From Sepioteuthis lessoniana (lineage: Eukaryota > Mollusca > Cephalopoda > Myopsida > Loliginidae), in NCBI GenBank assembly GCA_963585895.1, contig CAUZXS010000227.1:1-64000 (forward strand): a DNA stretch of 64,000 nucleotides. Reading direction: 5' to 3'. This document shows, piece after piece, positions 1 to 11,820 of the stretch (positions are counted from its first letter, which is position 1; each line of letters opens with the position of its first letter). Under the pieces are notes generated by a model. It was not told where the DNA came from, searched no databases, and was given only the letters and a program-made list of their open reading frames with translations. The position numbers were made by a program, and so were the translations under genes.

Positions 1-339
1 GAGTGTATGTGTCTTTGTGTGTTTATATGTTAAAGTACATTAATAGTAAGTGAATTGATTTAACTGCTGGGCGGAGGGTAATGATTTTATCAGAAAAATT
101 GCAATTATTCAACTTCTGATACTCTCAGAAAGTTAACAACTGAAATAATTTAATGTTTTAACATCATGAAAAAAAATGTTTCCGCTTTTTGTGCTTTTAT
201 ACACAAGATCAGCTACATTATTTAAAAATGATGGGAAATTTATTATAAATAATCTTTCCAAAAATTGTCTCAAGTTAGACAAATTATTGGTTTCTAAATA
301 GAATTTTTACTTTGTTTTATAAACTATCTAACTTGTTAA
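1..339. other. AT-rich flank, no feature seen
   Basis: Single-copy-looking AT-rich DNA. No open frame, tRNA-like box or repeat shared with the rest of the window is visible. Confidence 0.5.
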
Positions 340-665
340 AAAGATAAACACACACACATACACACACACACACATAGATACATGTATAAACTTATGCACA
401 CTCATACATATACACACACATGCATACATACACATAATAGTCCATAGTTTACACTCACAAATGAATGTTGTATATACACATAAATTATACATGTATACAC
501 ACACAAATAGGAATAGCCCCCCCACACACACATTTGCACAAACATAAGAACAGCCTATAGTACATACACATACATAAAAATAATACATATACATTTATGC
601 ACATGAACAGACCTGAGAGCACAGACTTGAATGGCACATACACACACACTTGCATACACACACAC

Positions 666-710
<45 letters not shown>

Positions 711-723
711 TAGATAGATATAA

Positions 724-797
<74 letters not shown>

Positions 798-938
798 ATT
801 TGCACAAACATAAGAACAGCCTATAGTACATACACATACATAAAAATAATACATATACATTCATACACATGAACAGACCTGAGAGCACAGACTTGAATGG
901 CACATACACACACACTTGCATACACACACACATACATG

Positions 939-1002
<64 letters not shown>

Positions 1003-1027
1003 TAGATAGATAGATAGATATAAATAA

Positions 1028-1073
<46 letters not shown>

Positions 1074-1204
1074 TTGCACAAACATAAGAACAGCCTATAG
1101 TACATACACATACATAAAAATAATACATATACATTCATGCACATGAACAGACCTGAGAGCACAGACTTGAATGGCACATACACACAGATTTTCATACACA
1201 CACA

Positions 1205-1280
<76 letters not shown>

Positions 1281-1281
1281 C

Positions 1282-1341
<60 letters not shown>

Positions 1342-1545
1342 GAATAAATAAATATATATATATATATACATACATATATATATATATATATATGCACACA
1401 CATGCATGCATGCTTGCATACAAATATGTCTTTATACATACTCATACACACAAACACACATAAACGTACCTTAGTATATACTCATGGACACATACATATG
1501 AATAGTTTATATACACACAAATTGTATATGTATACACACATACAA
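340..1545. repeat. Microsatellite field with a ~270-bp higher-order tandem unit
   Basis: CA, CATA, TA and GATA tracts alternate. A non-simple block starting CATTTGCACAAACATAAG recurs at about 531, 797 and 1071, giving periods of 266 and 274 bp. Each block is followed by CA, then TA, then GATA, then TAAATAAATA, then TA and CA again, in the same order. The third block runs into a TA-rich tract (1208-1392) broken by short inverted segments. Long frames here are translations of simple repeats (Cys/Val/Tyr/Ile only) and are not genes. A related piece, AAGAACAGCCTGTAGTATAT, lies further on near 1815, so the unit may derive from neighbouring DNA. Confidence 0.9.
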
Positions 1546-1599
1546 AAACATGATTGGTTCATATAAACACCCACACATGCAGATGTAATCATAAGAACA

Positions 1600-1815
1600 G
1601 GGCAGTCCTCATAACCAAGTGGATCATCTGCTGGACTCTGACATCATAATAAGTAAAGTCAAATTCTAGTTTTACTATTACCTTCACCTTTGGACCAATA
1701 CTCAAGGGAAATGTTCTCTCCAGCCATGGATTAAATAGCTTTCTACAAGAATAGTTTTGGCATTAAATAACCCATGAGAGTTGATATGCCATTAAAATGT
1801 ACCAAAAACAACAAC
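1600..1815 (+). mobile_element. SINE family A copy (tRNA-derived)
   Basis: Matches the other family A copies: a degenerate tRNA-like head (GGTGTAATGG-like A box and B-box region), a body with the 'ccttgggaaaggyatgaac' and 'gggttaaatag' type segments, and a 3' tail GGCATTAAATAACCC...TTGATATGCCATTAAA followed by A/C-rich sequence. It is diverged and old. Family identity comes from comparison with the other six copies in this window. I cannot assign a published octopus SINE name with certainty. Confidence 0.75.
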
Positions 1816-1860
1816 ACAAGAACAGCCTGTAGTATATACTCATGTATAAAAATGACCCAT

Positions 1861-1861
<1 letters not shown>

Positions 1862-1935
<74 letters not shown>
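1862..1935. repeat. (CA)n microsatellite ending in AT
   Basis: About 30 uninterrupted CA units run into a short TA stretch. It sits just after a SINE A tail, whose A/C-rich end may have seeded it. Confidence 0.95.
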
Positions 1936-2476
1936 CAAATATATATAAACACATGAATGGCCAATATTTACATTCAAATACATATTCACATAGAAAATGT
2001 TCTTTCACTTAGGGTATCATCTCAAACCTTATATCTGTTTCTTGTTAGTTAACTCATTGAAAAAGGCATGTCTTTCAAAACTCCTGTTGATACAAAAGTT
2101 TGTATTTAAGATAACAAGAAAAACTTGACTGAAGGCAGGGGTGAGAAAAAGTGCCTCTTCCCTCCCACTTGACATGAGACTAATAACATAGTCCTTGAAA
2201 AAAAATACCAGCTGCCAAAACAATCCTCATGTTCTGCCAGGCATGAAATGCTGAGATCAGAATAGAATATACAGTCATACTTATCTACAAATGCAAGTAT
2301 ATACACAATATAACATATGTACATCTGCATGAAAAGTAAAAAAAAAAAATTATATAAAGTTATTCAGCTCTTCATCTTGTGCTTACTCTTTCTTTTCTAC
2401 TTCTCTCTCTTTCTACTAGAAAGGAATATATCTATTGCAAATTAACCAAGCTTGACTTGATAATACTTCAATATGA
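1936..2476. other. AT-rich DNA, nothing recognised
   Basis: Short open frames on the minus strand have no recognisable domain. No repeat shared with the rest of the window was seen. Confidence 0.4.
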
Positions 2477-2645
2477 TATACAAAGGGATGCTAAGAAGTT
2501 CTGAGTTCTACTAAGAAAGGAATTATATATTTTTTAATTAATTGAATTCTTTTGAGTATGGTTAAAGCAACTAGTGAAATGATCTTCCACATGTGTTAAA
2601 TTGCAAGATGAATATGTGGAATAGTAAGTCTGTTTCATCACTCTA
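2477..2645 (+). mobile_element. Mariner-like remnant, 5' end only
   Basis: Aligns by eye with 7147-7290: both begin GATATACAAAG, continue with a 'gatgctRaRaagytctSag' segment and an AAGAAAGG motif, and end with a 'ttgcaagatRaatatgtggaatag' segment. The copy at 7147 continues into a mariner transposase C-terminus, so this fragment is called as the 5' end of the same family. It is truncated after about 170 bp. Moderate confidence, since no transposase is left here. Confidence 0.55.
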
Positions 2646-2854
2646 AGTCGTTCCATTCTTTGTATGTGTGTCTGGCAATCTGCACAAAATACTATTTTTA
2701 TATAACTATTTACCTTTAAAAAATCTTCATCTAATCAAGGCTATTTGTATTAGTATCAATACTGTATAGATATTGTTAGTAGTTCTCAGCAGTTATACTC
2801 AGTAAACTATTCTTGTTAGAATTTTCCCTTTAGAATTAAAGATAAACACATGTA

Positions 2855-2925
2855 TGGTGATGAGACACTTATGGAATCATGGAAAATGGATTTGACTACC
2901 TGAGTTCAAATCCTGGATGATTGAT
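2855..2925 (+). mobile_element. SINE family D, head fragment
   Basis: Contains CTGAGTTCAAATCCTGG, a B-box-like sequence, preceded by a head matching 6092-6150. The element stops where a minus-strand repeat B tail begins, so one insertion truncated the other. Confidence 0.65.
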
Positions 2926-3500
2926 TTAGTTTGGTTTGGTTTTATGACATATCAACCATTGTAGGTTACTTAATGCCAAATCCTCTTTATGCATATATAT
3001 TAGATATAGATGATTTATAAACATGCTTTGTTACTAACAGTTTTAAACAAGTTTATGGCATATCAACCATTGTAGGTTACTTAATGCCAAATCCTCTTTA
3101 TGCATTTATATTACATATATATGATTTATAAACATATTTTGTTTATAAGAGTTTTAAACAAGTCTAAGCTCATATTTTTGCACACAGTTAAATGGGTCCA
3201 AGTATTGCTGCATATCATGAAGAATTCAATTAAACATCAGTCATTTGTTTACACACAGTTAAATGATCAAACAGTTATATTTCAAACAATTCAATTTAGA
3301 GTGTCATTCATTTGCACTCCGTTTAAATGTTAAACAATTTTATTTAACCCATAAATAGGACCCTACCAGGTGCTACTACAGCAGGCCAGAGTGGACCTGG
3401 GAGTGATGGCATTGAAGGCATTTCCCAAAGCTCTAGCATTACTAGAGCCTCATGATCAGATGATTTACTATCTGTTATGGTACCCAACCTGCGGACTGTA
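2925..3500 (-). repeat. Repeat B copy 1, with duplicated tail
   Basis: Read on the minus strand, a conserved head (3355-3490) is followed by AT-rich sub-repeats with AAATTGAATTGTTTGAAAT and TTTAACTGTGTG motifs, then the conserved tail. The head carries a CCATCA/GGTGAG-type segment, TTTGGGAAAT and a TCCACTCTGGCC-like hairpin. The tail (CATATCAACC...TTAATGCC on plus) is present twice, at 2948 and 3059, period 111 bp. The head is followed by unrelated sequence at 3500. Confidence 0.8.
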
Positions 3501-3759
3501 ATGAACTCTTCCTGTTGCAATTAATATTCATCTCGGTGAAGTTTATTCCAGCCTAACACTTTGGCAGTCAGACTTTCGTTCAACACCTTTTTATCTATAT
3601 TGTATAATACTTTTGTTAATATACTCTGTTCCATGTAAACCTGAGTTTGTGTCTTTCTTCCGGACCCTTTACTAGTCCACAATGGTATCATATCTAGGGC
3701 ACTCATTGAAGTGAGGTTTTACTCCTCTGCTGAGATGCAGTGTAATCTACAATTCCAGC

Positions 3760-4030
3760 TGACTGGAATGAAAACCTGAATGAAGCTGTTTGCATTTCAC
3801 ATAGTACTAATACCCTTGGGGAAAAGTATGAATACAACTATTCCCCCCCCCAGCTATGAGTAAATAGCAGGGAAGACTAGGCTCTTTAACTTTGGTATGG
3901 CAACTGGTTTTGGAGAAGGAAAATTCTGAATTCAAACCAGTTGTAGACCTGTAGAGGGATGGGCTCTGCCAGGCTATTTTTGCCTAAGACATGAGTATTA
4001 CACCCACAATCAAACCACGTTAGAGGATAA
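3760..4030 (+). mobile_element. SINE family D copy, 3' portion
   Basis: Shares with 5405-5700 and 6092-6375 the segments 'ccttggggaaaagtatgaat', 'agctatgagtaaatag', 'agactaggctctttaRc', 'ggagaaggaaaa' and 'tctgaattcaaaccag'. The tRNA-like head is mostly lost. A C9 run interrupts the body. Confidence 0.7.
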
Positions 4031-4389
4031 GTCTTGTTGTCATTGTTAGTGCGTAGATATTAATAGATATTGCAATTTTTGATAAAGTTTCATCAAAACA
4101 AAAAATACCAAATGTCCTTTCTCTCTCCATTTAAGAATCTACTTTTCAGTTTATCAAGTTTGTTCTACAACTGTAAAAGGTTTGAGGTTAAATGGTTGAA
4201 GATGGTTGGTTGGTTATTGTAGTCAAACCTGCATGTTACCTTTTCTTTGAGGAAAACTGTTGAAGTGTCACAAGAATAAATCAATATTATCCAGCATCAG
4301 CACATCACACTTCATGATTAGAAAGCAAATATTGGCTGTGATTCAAGTAGGCCAAAACAGATGTGTCAGTAACAAAAGAATCAGGCTGA

Positions 4390-4426
4390 AGGAGAGAGAG
4401 AGAGAGAAAGAAAGAGAGAGAGAGCA
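4390..4426. repeat. Imperfect (GA)n tract
   Basis: Purine-only GA tract with a GAAAGAAA interruption. A 73-codon frame passes through it and is not a gene. The flanks 4031-4389 and 4427-4800 hold nothing recognised. Confidence 0.85.
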
Positions 4427-4805
4427 CACAATAATAATCTTCCACTGTCTCAGCGGCAAAAATGAATCCCGCTCAGCTTGAGACAACATACTTCTTGATC
4501 AACAACACTGAGTGATTTTGTTAGGAAATTGAGTTTCAGAAAGAGATGTATACTTGCACATTTGCCTCAGGTGAAAAGCGGGAGTCTGATAAGTGAAAGG
4601 TCTGAGATACTATTCAATGTGCCAAGTCAGGCAAGTTCCCCTAATCCATTGTATCCGATAGGTCACACACATAAAGAAATACACATTTTTTTTTCTGTTT
4701 TCTATTTCTTAAACTAATCAGAAATAATTCATAAGATAAAATCCTAAAAAAGATAGATTGCAAAATTTCATCTTGAAAAAAGAAAAATTTGAAATTTATT
4801 TTTAT

Positions 4806-5330
4806 GGGGTCTGTCTAGAAAGTAATATAAATGATTGTATAAATTTAATTACATGTCAACTTTGTCTCCTTCAAAATAGTTCCCTCAGGTTGCAATATAC
4901 CTATGAAGACAATTGTTCCCACCCTTAGAAACTCTTTGGCACCTTCAACTAATATTTCTTTCAGTTGGTTTGTCATGACCTGTTCAATGTTCTTAGTTGT
5001 TCCCAAATGGGAACACAGAGATTTTGGGGAACAGAGAATAGTTGCAAGAGTGTCAAAAGTCTGCAGTACCACAAGAATATTCTTTTTGTCAAAATCTTGT
5101 TCACAGAGTTTGGTTCTTAGGAATTGATTTTGTGCCAATTTTGTGCATATCCAGGTTTTAGTCAAAATGTCATGAACAGTCTGGTGATTCAGATTTAATT
5201 ATCACCAATCATTCAAACATCAATCAGATCTTATAAGAATCCTCTCTTCCTCAGTTTGTGAAGTGATCAGTGAACTAGAACTGGGTTCTTCTTCCACAGT
5301 CTTTCAACCATCTAAAAATGCCTTATGTCA
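4806..5330 (-). mobile_element. Degenerate mariner-family transposon, 3' end
   Basis: On the minus strand the last coding stretch (about 4850-4925) reads NNCLHRYIAT, a stop, then GNYFEGDKVDM and a stop. This matches the mariner C-terminal pattern W-x2-C-I-x3-G-x-YFEGD. Upstream a VHDILTK stretch with a frameshifted LDMHKIGTK resembles the mariner region after the second helix-turn-helix. The segment with the catalytic aspartates is absent. The end GGGTCTGTCTAGAAAGTAAT near 4806 is probably the terminal inverted repeat; no matching left end was found. Several frameshifts; long dead. Confidence 0.6.
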
Positions 5331-5404
5331 CTTAAAAACCTGTGTCAGAGGACTTGATCTTTATAAGTTTTAACTTGTTTTTGTTGTATTGTCCAAAGTT
5401 TGAC

Positions 5405-5700
5405 ATAGAATTTGATTGGATAACATTCCTTGATATGGAAGCACATTGCATAAGAGTTATTGCCCTTGGAAATGGACATGTTGACCAAAGTTCAAATCTT
5501 GGACAAGACTGCATTTCAAAGCAAGCTAATGCTCTTGGAAAAGATATAAATTCATCTCTTCAACCCCCAACTATGGGTAAATAATAGGGCAGACTGGGCT
5601 ATTCAATCTTGGTATGGCAATCAATGGAAAACTCTGAATTCAAACCAGCTGTACTCCACTTAGAAATTGGCCTTATGCCTCATCCTGCCTGATTTTATTA
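5405..5700 (+). mobile_element. SINE family D copy
   Basis: tRNA-like head with 'gcataagagttattgcc' and AAAGTTCAAATCTTGG (B-box-like) near 5490, then the family D body and the 'tctgaattcaaaccagctgt' 3' segment. An 80-codon plus frame and a 60-codon minus frame across it are accidental. Confidence 0.75.
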
Positions 5701-6091
5701 ATAAAATATTCTTATGTTATGATACTTTTAACCAAATACTCTTGTAATTGAAATAATCTCACTCAGCTGAATTTGAATTTTGAGAGGCAAACATAAAATA
5801 AATGTTTGCATATGTGTTCAAGGTCAACAATGATCACCTGATTTTAAATCAAAGTTGCCCACCTGAAAAATAAAGAATAAGTCATTACTTTCAAGAAAGA
5901 CATCATAAATTCTGCATTTTGCCTGTAAAATAATTTGTTTGTAAAAACAAGTTTTCATTTCAAAGAAAAACAGAAAAATTGTTTTTTTTGTTTAAACAAA
6001 TTAGTTTACCAAATAAATAATATTGTATAAAAGGTGACAAAGTGTCTAAAACGTGTAAGTTTGTTCCAGAATAAGTTCAGTAAATATACAT

Positions 6092-6375
6092 ATGCTTGCG
6101 TAGCATAATGGTTATTGTCATAGGAAATGGAAATGGTGACCTGAGTTCAAACCCTGGATGAGGTTGTTGGCTTGTCATTTTGTGCTGGTTCTTTTGGGAA
6201 AAGGCATAAATCTATCTGTTCTCCTCTCAGCTATAGATAAATATTAGAGCAGACTGGATTCTTTAGCCTTAGTTAGGCAATCAATGTAGGAGAAGGAAAA
6301 CTCTGAATTCAAACCAACTTTTTTCCATTTAAAAATTGACCTTGTGTCACATATTATGCATAGCAGAGGGATTAT
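6092..6375 (+). mobile_element. SINE family D, best-preserved copy
   Basis: Begins GCTTGCGTAGCATAATGGTT, a good pol III A-box-like tRNA D-arm sequence, and has CTGAGTTCAAACCCTGGATG (B box) about 40 bp later. The body and 3' segment match the other D copies. Its 3' end does not share the stem-loop tail of SINE A and repeat B, so it presumably uses a different LINE partner. Confidence 0.8.
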
Positions 6376-7146
6376 ATAAATGCATACTTAAGCCCTCATA
6401 ATTAAGAGATAAAATCAAATTTGCATTTTGAAAATATTTCTCAATTGACTGTGCAAAACTGTTTATTTATTAACTTCTATGGTTTGGTGTGAATTTCAGA
6501 TGTGAGGTATTGCTACTACTATACATTGATTCATTCCTAGTTGTTTACTTCTTTTAGTTTTTATTACAGTATTTCAGCCACTTTATTTTCTGACCTTCCT
6601 TGCATGCCTATTATATTCAATAAATTTCCAGAAATGTCAAAGAGAACCCTTTATTTGATCCATTAGAGTATTTTATTCTTATTTCTATACCTGTCACATT
6701 TTGTGTTCCTTTCTAGGGAATCTCAGATCATATAATGTGGTAAAGTTCATCTGGATCCTTGGAAGTCATAACTTCAATCAGTAGGTCAAGTAGTTCAGAA
6801 ATATATATTAGCTCAGTGGCAAGGAAGAATTGATGGTTATAAGTTCTAATATTCACTAGGAAAGACAGAGAATGTGACAGTTATGGGAAAGCAAACAACA
6901 TGCTCCATTGAATCAAATAACGGGTTATGTTCCCCATTCCTAAAAGGTTACCCAATATAACAGATATGTAACTGATATGTTAGGATAAAGACAAAGAAAA
7001 TATGGAAAATGGTCCAAATCAAAACAATGTATAATAGTATCATACATTTGTGTTTATTATTTACATATATACCCTTAGAGTAAATTCCAGCAAATTTTAC
7101 TATCAGATTTAAATATACTGTGTGTCTATAGTTCATGTATGTGTTG
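6376..7146. other. AT-rich DNA, nothing recognised
   Basis: No repeat or tRNA-like box seen. A 103-codon minus frame (6948-7259) is Ile/Tyr/Phe-rich, overlaps the next mariner fossil and has no recognisable motif. Confidence 0.4.
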
Positions 7147-7690
7147 ATATACAAAGTATGCTGAAAAGCTCTCAGTCCAGTGAAGAAGGAAATTACCTTT
7201 TTTAAAATGCTCGTAGATTTTTTGGAAGAGTTGAAAACACTTGAAAAATTATGTACCAAGTGGATGTAACTGCAAGATAAATAAATGGAATAGCCTACAA
7301 ATTTATTGGTTCTAGATCACTATCTTCTGCGTGAGTACAAAACTTTTTGTTAAAAAATCAAAAGTTTTGCAACATTTTCATATGTGCTAGTTTCAAGAAT
7401 AAACTCCAGGAACTTGCAGAAATTGAACTGATGTCATACCTAGCTTATAGTCTGGACCTATCTCCCCGAGAAAATTACTTGTTTCGATCTGTGGCTCACT
7501 TTCTGCATTAATGATGCTTCAACGACCAAGGAGAGGTGGAAGCTTCAATGTAGGAGTTATTTGCCTTAAAGAACAAGAAATGATATTTGCATGGGACAAA
7601 GAACTGTCAAAAAAGTAGTTTGAGATGATACAACATGATGGCCTCTACTTTGAATGCTAAGCTACCTTTGTTATAAGTTGAAGAATAAAG
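7147..7690 (+). mobile_element. Internally deleted mariner-like transposon
   Basis: The 5' part (7147-7290) matches 2477-2645. The 3' part (about 7400-7650) encodes a broken mariner C-terminus: YLAYSLDLSPRENYLFRSVA (the PYSPDLSPxDYHLFRS block with the third catalytic position; here the usual Asp is Glu-Asn), then in other frames IQHDGLYFEC, the mariner C-terminal W-x-I-x2-DG-YFE block. The central transposase including the first two catalytic Asp is missing. The 3' terminal repeat is cut off by the SINE C at 7700. Confidence 0.7.
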
Positions 7691-7699
7691 CAAATAAAA

Positions 7700-7952
7700 G
7701 TTAGTAAAGTTGGTGACTGTAGTTGAGAGCGACCAGAAGGCTCACTTTTCAATAGCTACTACGCCGAGGTGTAGGGGAGAGCACTACTTCTTTCCCTAGA
7801 TTGCTCTACTTTACCCTTGATACGTACCTTATATTTCTGAGTGTTAAACAAGGAGGTATCAAAGTCTTTAGTATGACACAACCAGGGACTGAACATAGGT
7901 CTCCTGGACCATTGGCAAACACTCTACCCTCTAGACCAATGAGGTGGTTATA
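7700..7952 (-). mobile_element. SINE family C copy (tRNA-derived)
   Basis: On the minus strand the head reads CATTGGTCTAGAGGGTAGAG (A-box-like) and then a GTTCAGTCCCTGG B box. The body has the 'gtcatacYaaagactttRa', 'taaagtRgagcaatc' and 'tagtagctattgaaaagtga' segments and ends in 'caccaactttact'. About 250 bp, apparently full length. The minus frame crossing it is accidental. Confidence 0.85.
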
Positions 7953-9045
7953 AAGCAAATAAGTTACCAAAATATTGCAAAACATTTGACTCACCTTCAT
8001 ATAAGATGATCAAGAAATGATGATGATAATTATTTTATTGCCCATTCATGAATATCAAGATATAACTTGAAATTATCTTCTAAAAGTTTTAATTGTTTAA
8101 AAAATTTAGCCTTTAGATCTCTTTCATAATTTGTTTAAATCCTGTTTTTGTTTTCTTTTTGTCATACAAGTTTCCAACATCATTTTTCACATTTTTATAT
8201 TCCTTAGCATGTTATCTCATGCTTTGCTTATTATAATGCTGGCAAGAAATGCCTTACTTTTTTTTATTCTATTTCTTTTTTACTTCTTAGTTCTGAAAAA
8301 TGTTTTCCATTCAGCGTCTAGCCTTGGAAATAACATAGCAACCTGTTTACAGGTCATTTCTTTCTCTTGGTTGTTTTGACATGGAGCAAAACATTTCTCT
8401 GGGTTTTCAACTGGCTTCTTTAACAAGAAAAAAATGCAATAACATGAATCACTATTATTTCAAAATAGTCACCAGTTTCAAGTCGGACAAAATATACATT
8501 GCTTAACTGACTACAACTAAAACAAATACCTTTTTTTATGTAAGAACAACCAAAAAATAAAAACATGAGTGACTTTTTTTTTTTACTTATTGATATCTAT
8601 ATGAGTCATGTTACACAAAGCAACATCTTATTCATGGAAAAAAGTTTTCTTTTCAGATTACCCAAAAGATGATTAGTTTGTGAGCAATCATTTTATTGTG
8701 ATAAAATCAATACTTCTGTCACCTTTACAAATCTGTGGATTAGAATGAAAGATGTATTCTACCCAACATATCATGTGGATATCTAATAATATCACATTTA
8801 GTTAGCTTAAGAATAGCAGAATTTCATCTTGAATACCACAAAAACCATATGAAACAAGATACTGTACCTTGCAAAATGACAAAAATGGTCAAGTAAGATA
8901 TGATAGATCTGAATAACTTTGAATATTATTAGTATCATTATTATTAGATTACTTCTGTTAATTCATTTTGTCCAAACCAGAATCTAGGACTGAAGATTTA
9001 CAAAAGAAGAATATATTTTTGTATGAGAAACAAGGAGACTCTTAT
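7953..9045. other. AT-rich DNA, no gene recognised
   Basis: An 82-codon hydrophobic frame (8131-8379) is composed of poly-T-rich codons and lacks any domain. No repeat shared with the window was seen. Confidence 0.4.
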
Positions 9046-9790
9046 AAAAATTGGATTGTTAAGTAAGACTGCCTTAATTTGTTTTGTAGAGTAAAACTAC
9101 CTTAAATCTTATGATGTTGCAGAGTAAGACTGCCTTAAATCAATTTGTCTTGTTAAGTAAAATTGCCTTAAATTGTGTTGCTGAGTAAGACTGCCTTAAA
9201 TCTAATTATGTTGTTGAGTAAGACTGATATAAATCATATTGACTTGTTGAGTAAGACTGCTTTTAAGTCTAACCATGTTTAGTAGAAGTACCTTAAATTG
9301 TGTGGATGGGGGTCTCCATGGTGTAGTAGCTAACATGTTGGACTGCAACATAATGGAAAGTAAGTTTGAACTCCAGTCATGTTATTACACTCACTTTCAG
9401 ACTAATACCCTTGGGAAAGGCATGAACCCACTTATCCCCAAGTTATGGGTTAAATAGTATCACAACTGTTTTTTTTACAAGGATAGCTTTGGCATTAACT
9501 AACCAATGAAATATTGATATGTCATTAAATAAAGAACCGTAGCCAAAATATTAAATTGCATTGTTGAATTAGACTAACTTAAATTATCTTGAGCGAGACT
9601 GCCATGAATGTTTTTCATTAAGACTTCCTTGAATCTCACAATATTGGGTAAAACTACTTGAGATTGGGCTGTTGAGCAAGACTATCTTAAATTGTTTTGT
9701 TGAGTAAGACTGCTTTAAATCTAATATTCAATAATACCTAATTAAATTGTGTTGTTTTATAAGACTGCCTTAAATTTAATGATTTTTTTC
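9046..9790. repeat. Degenerate minisatellite, ~30-37 bp unit, split by a SINE
   Basis: Units of the form GTTGAGTAAGACTGCCTTAA plus an AT-rich spacer repeat about 8 times before 9300 and about 8 times after 9540, with 10-25% divergence and variable spacing. A SINE A (9308-9536) sits inside, so the array predates that insertion. Confidence 0.85.
9308..9536 (+). mobile_element. SINE family A copy inserted in a minisatellite
   Basis: Head GGGGGTCTCCATGGTGTAGT with the A box, AAGTTTGAACTCCAGTC as B box, then 'cccttgggaaaggcatgaac', 'atgggttaaatag', and the tail GGCATTAACTAACC...ATATGTCATTAAA. Essentially full length (about 230 bp). No clean target duplication seen because the flanks are themselves repetitive. 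Confidence 0.85.
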
Positions 9791-9811
9791 AAGTAAGACA
9801 ATCTAGAAATA

Positions 9812-10078
9812 TAAGTAAAGTAAAGTTGGTAACCTTAGTCAAGGGTGACCTGAAGGCTCCTTTTTCAATAGCTGCTACACTGAAGTTTAGGGGGAGGGCA
9901 CTATTCCATTCTCTGGATTGCTCCACTTTACCCTTGATGTTTACCTTATAATGCTGACTGTTAAGCAAGGAGGCATCAAGTACCATTTTTGAGTCTTTGG
10001 TATGACTCAACCTAGGATTGAACCCTGGTCTCCCGAACCATTAGTGAACACTCTACTCATTAGGCCAATGGCTGGGTC
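9812..10078 (-). mobile_element. SINE family C copy
   Basis: Minus strand: CATTGGCCTAATGAGTAGAG head, GGGTTCAATCCTAGG B box, and the same body and 'accaactttactttact' end as 11561-11820. Full-length in appearance. Confidence 0.85.
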
Positions 10079-11560
10079 TAAAAATATATTATACATTAAA
10101 ATATTTTAATACATGTAATTTCACAAGTTCATGAAAAATTACTTTAGATTTAAGCTTTTAGATCTAAATAAACTAAGAATTTTATTTGCTCCTAGCTCCA
10201 ACCCTATGCATTTAAGAGTCAAAGAACTGAACTCTTACTCATAAACAACATGAAAAATTACGACTTAAATATTTTAAAAGGTTGATATTTGAAATTTAAT
10301 TGTCAAGTTCTTTGATAATCAAATTAAATTTTTTTAGATTAATGATTTGATTAAAAATATCTAATCATCATAATTTTTTGCTTTGCAAGTAATCTTTTTT
10401 TTTTCATCTGATTTTTGATTATTAGTTGATAATAAAATATTAATAAAGGATTATAAAACATACTGCGACTGTAAAATAACTGAAAAAGTTTGAAAACGCA
10501 ACCACTTGGATGTTATGTAGACTGACTGAGTATTAATCAAGACTTTTATTATTAAATGTTCAATAGTTTGTAAAGAAGGAAGTCATTGTTAACCAACTTT
10601 ATTGGTAGTGAAACCAATCACATGGCACAAGTCCATTGTATAAATAAAAAGTATCCAGGTAGGTTAGCCAACTGTGGGAAGGTAAACAAAGTAAGGTCAT
10701 TGTTTTGGTTAATCTCAGCTAGAGTTGCTTTTTCTTTTTCTTGGCATCTTTTTAACACTTCCAGACACCAAGAATTAAAACACTTGATATCTGAAAGTGA
10801 AGAAATAAATCATAGAATGTACATAAACAAAAGGGTGCTGTCTATAAGTTGGTATTATATTGGTATTGGCTTTCAGAACTATCAGAGGATGATGCAACAC
10901 ATCTTAGGAATATAACATAACAATTATAAAACTTGTCAAATGTAATCTCTATTTGATGCTTTCATCTTTTTAATAAAATTTCATATAGTCATATTGATAT
11001 AAAATGTAGTTTTATTGAATTGTTTAGGTCTGCATATCTTTTCTATTAATCTTTAAAAGATCCCAAAATATTTTTTGCTGGGTTTTCATTAAGTGTTTTT
11101 TAAAGCAACAAAAAAATAAGCATAAAAAGTGGCAGGCATATATTTTCAGAAGGGCATTTTTTCATTTTTTACTCAACTGAGAATTTATCAGGAAGTTCTC
11201 AGGTTGTCAAGTTATTATTTTTTATGTTGTTTATTTGTAAAAGTTTTGCTCTTTGACAACAATTAGTTTTTTTTTTCTGTATGTTATCTGATCTTCCAAC
11301 TTTATTTATGATCATTGATGATTTATGGTTATGTAAAGCTTCATATGATGTCTTTCAATAAGTTTAGCCCTTCTGGAAGTTTCCAAATGTTCACCTCTAT
11401 CTTCTGTTTTAAAACATCATAATCAAAAATTAATGCTTGTTTACTTCTAGGTTTTATCTTAAGGATTTAGTCACAATTTTTAATTCACATAAACTACTTT
11501 GGGGAAATACAGTCAAATAATATTTCATTTCATTTCTGAATTTTCTGAGTACCTTAAACC
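10079..11560. other. AT-rich DNA; one unexplained 109-codon frame
   Basis: Mostly featureless. The frame at 10586-10915 on the plus strand (109 codons from ATG) is not low-complexity and has no match I recognise. It lacks an obvious promoter, splice context or domain. Its length is within what chance gives in AT-rich DNA, so I do not call it a gene. Confidence 0.35.
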
Positions 11561-11820
11561 GGCTCATTGGCCTAATGGGTAGAGTGTTTGCCAATGGTCC
11601 GGGAAACTGGAGTTCAATCCCAGGTTGAGTCATACCAAAGACTTTAAAAATGGTACTTGATACTTCCTTGCTTAACACTCAGCATTATAAGATATGTATC
11701 AATGGTAAAGTGGAGCAATCCAGGGAAAGGAGTAGCGCCCTCCCCTACTCCTCAGTGTAGTAGCTATCGAAAAGTGAGCCTTCTGGTCGCCTTCAACTTC
11801 AGTCACCAACTTTACTTTAC
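11561..11820 (+). mobile_element. SINE family C copy, full length
   Basis: GGCTCATTGGCCTAATGGGT gives the tRNA-like D-arm and A box; GAGTTCAATCCCAGG is the B box, 40 bp on, the usual spacing for a tRNA-derived pol III promoter. The body and TTTACTTTAC end match the minus-strand copies. A tRNA-Arg or tRNA-Lys relative is possible, in line with the published octopus SINEs being related to those tRNAs. Confidence 0.85.

Noticed and set aside
340-1210. Possible CRISPR-like array because of regularly spaced repeats
   Set aside because: Spacing units are microsatellites in a eukaryotic, AT-rich context with no unique spacers and no cas genes.
328-1457. Several overlapping frames of 60-179 codons rich in Tyr, Ile, Cys and Val
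   Set aside because: They are translations of CA/TA/GATA microsatellites in all frames; no real protein composition.
10586-10915. 109-codon plus-strand frame without low complexity
   Set aside because: No recognisable family, no promoter or splice evidence; length is compatible with chance. Listed as unexplained only.
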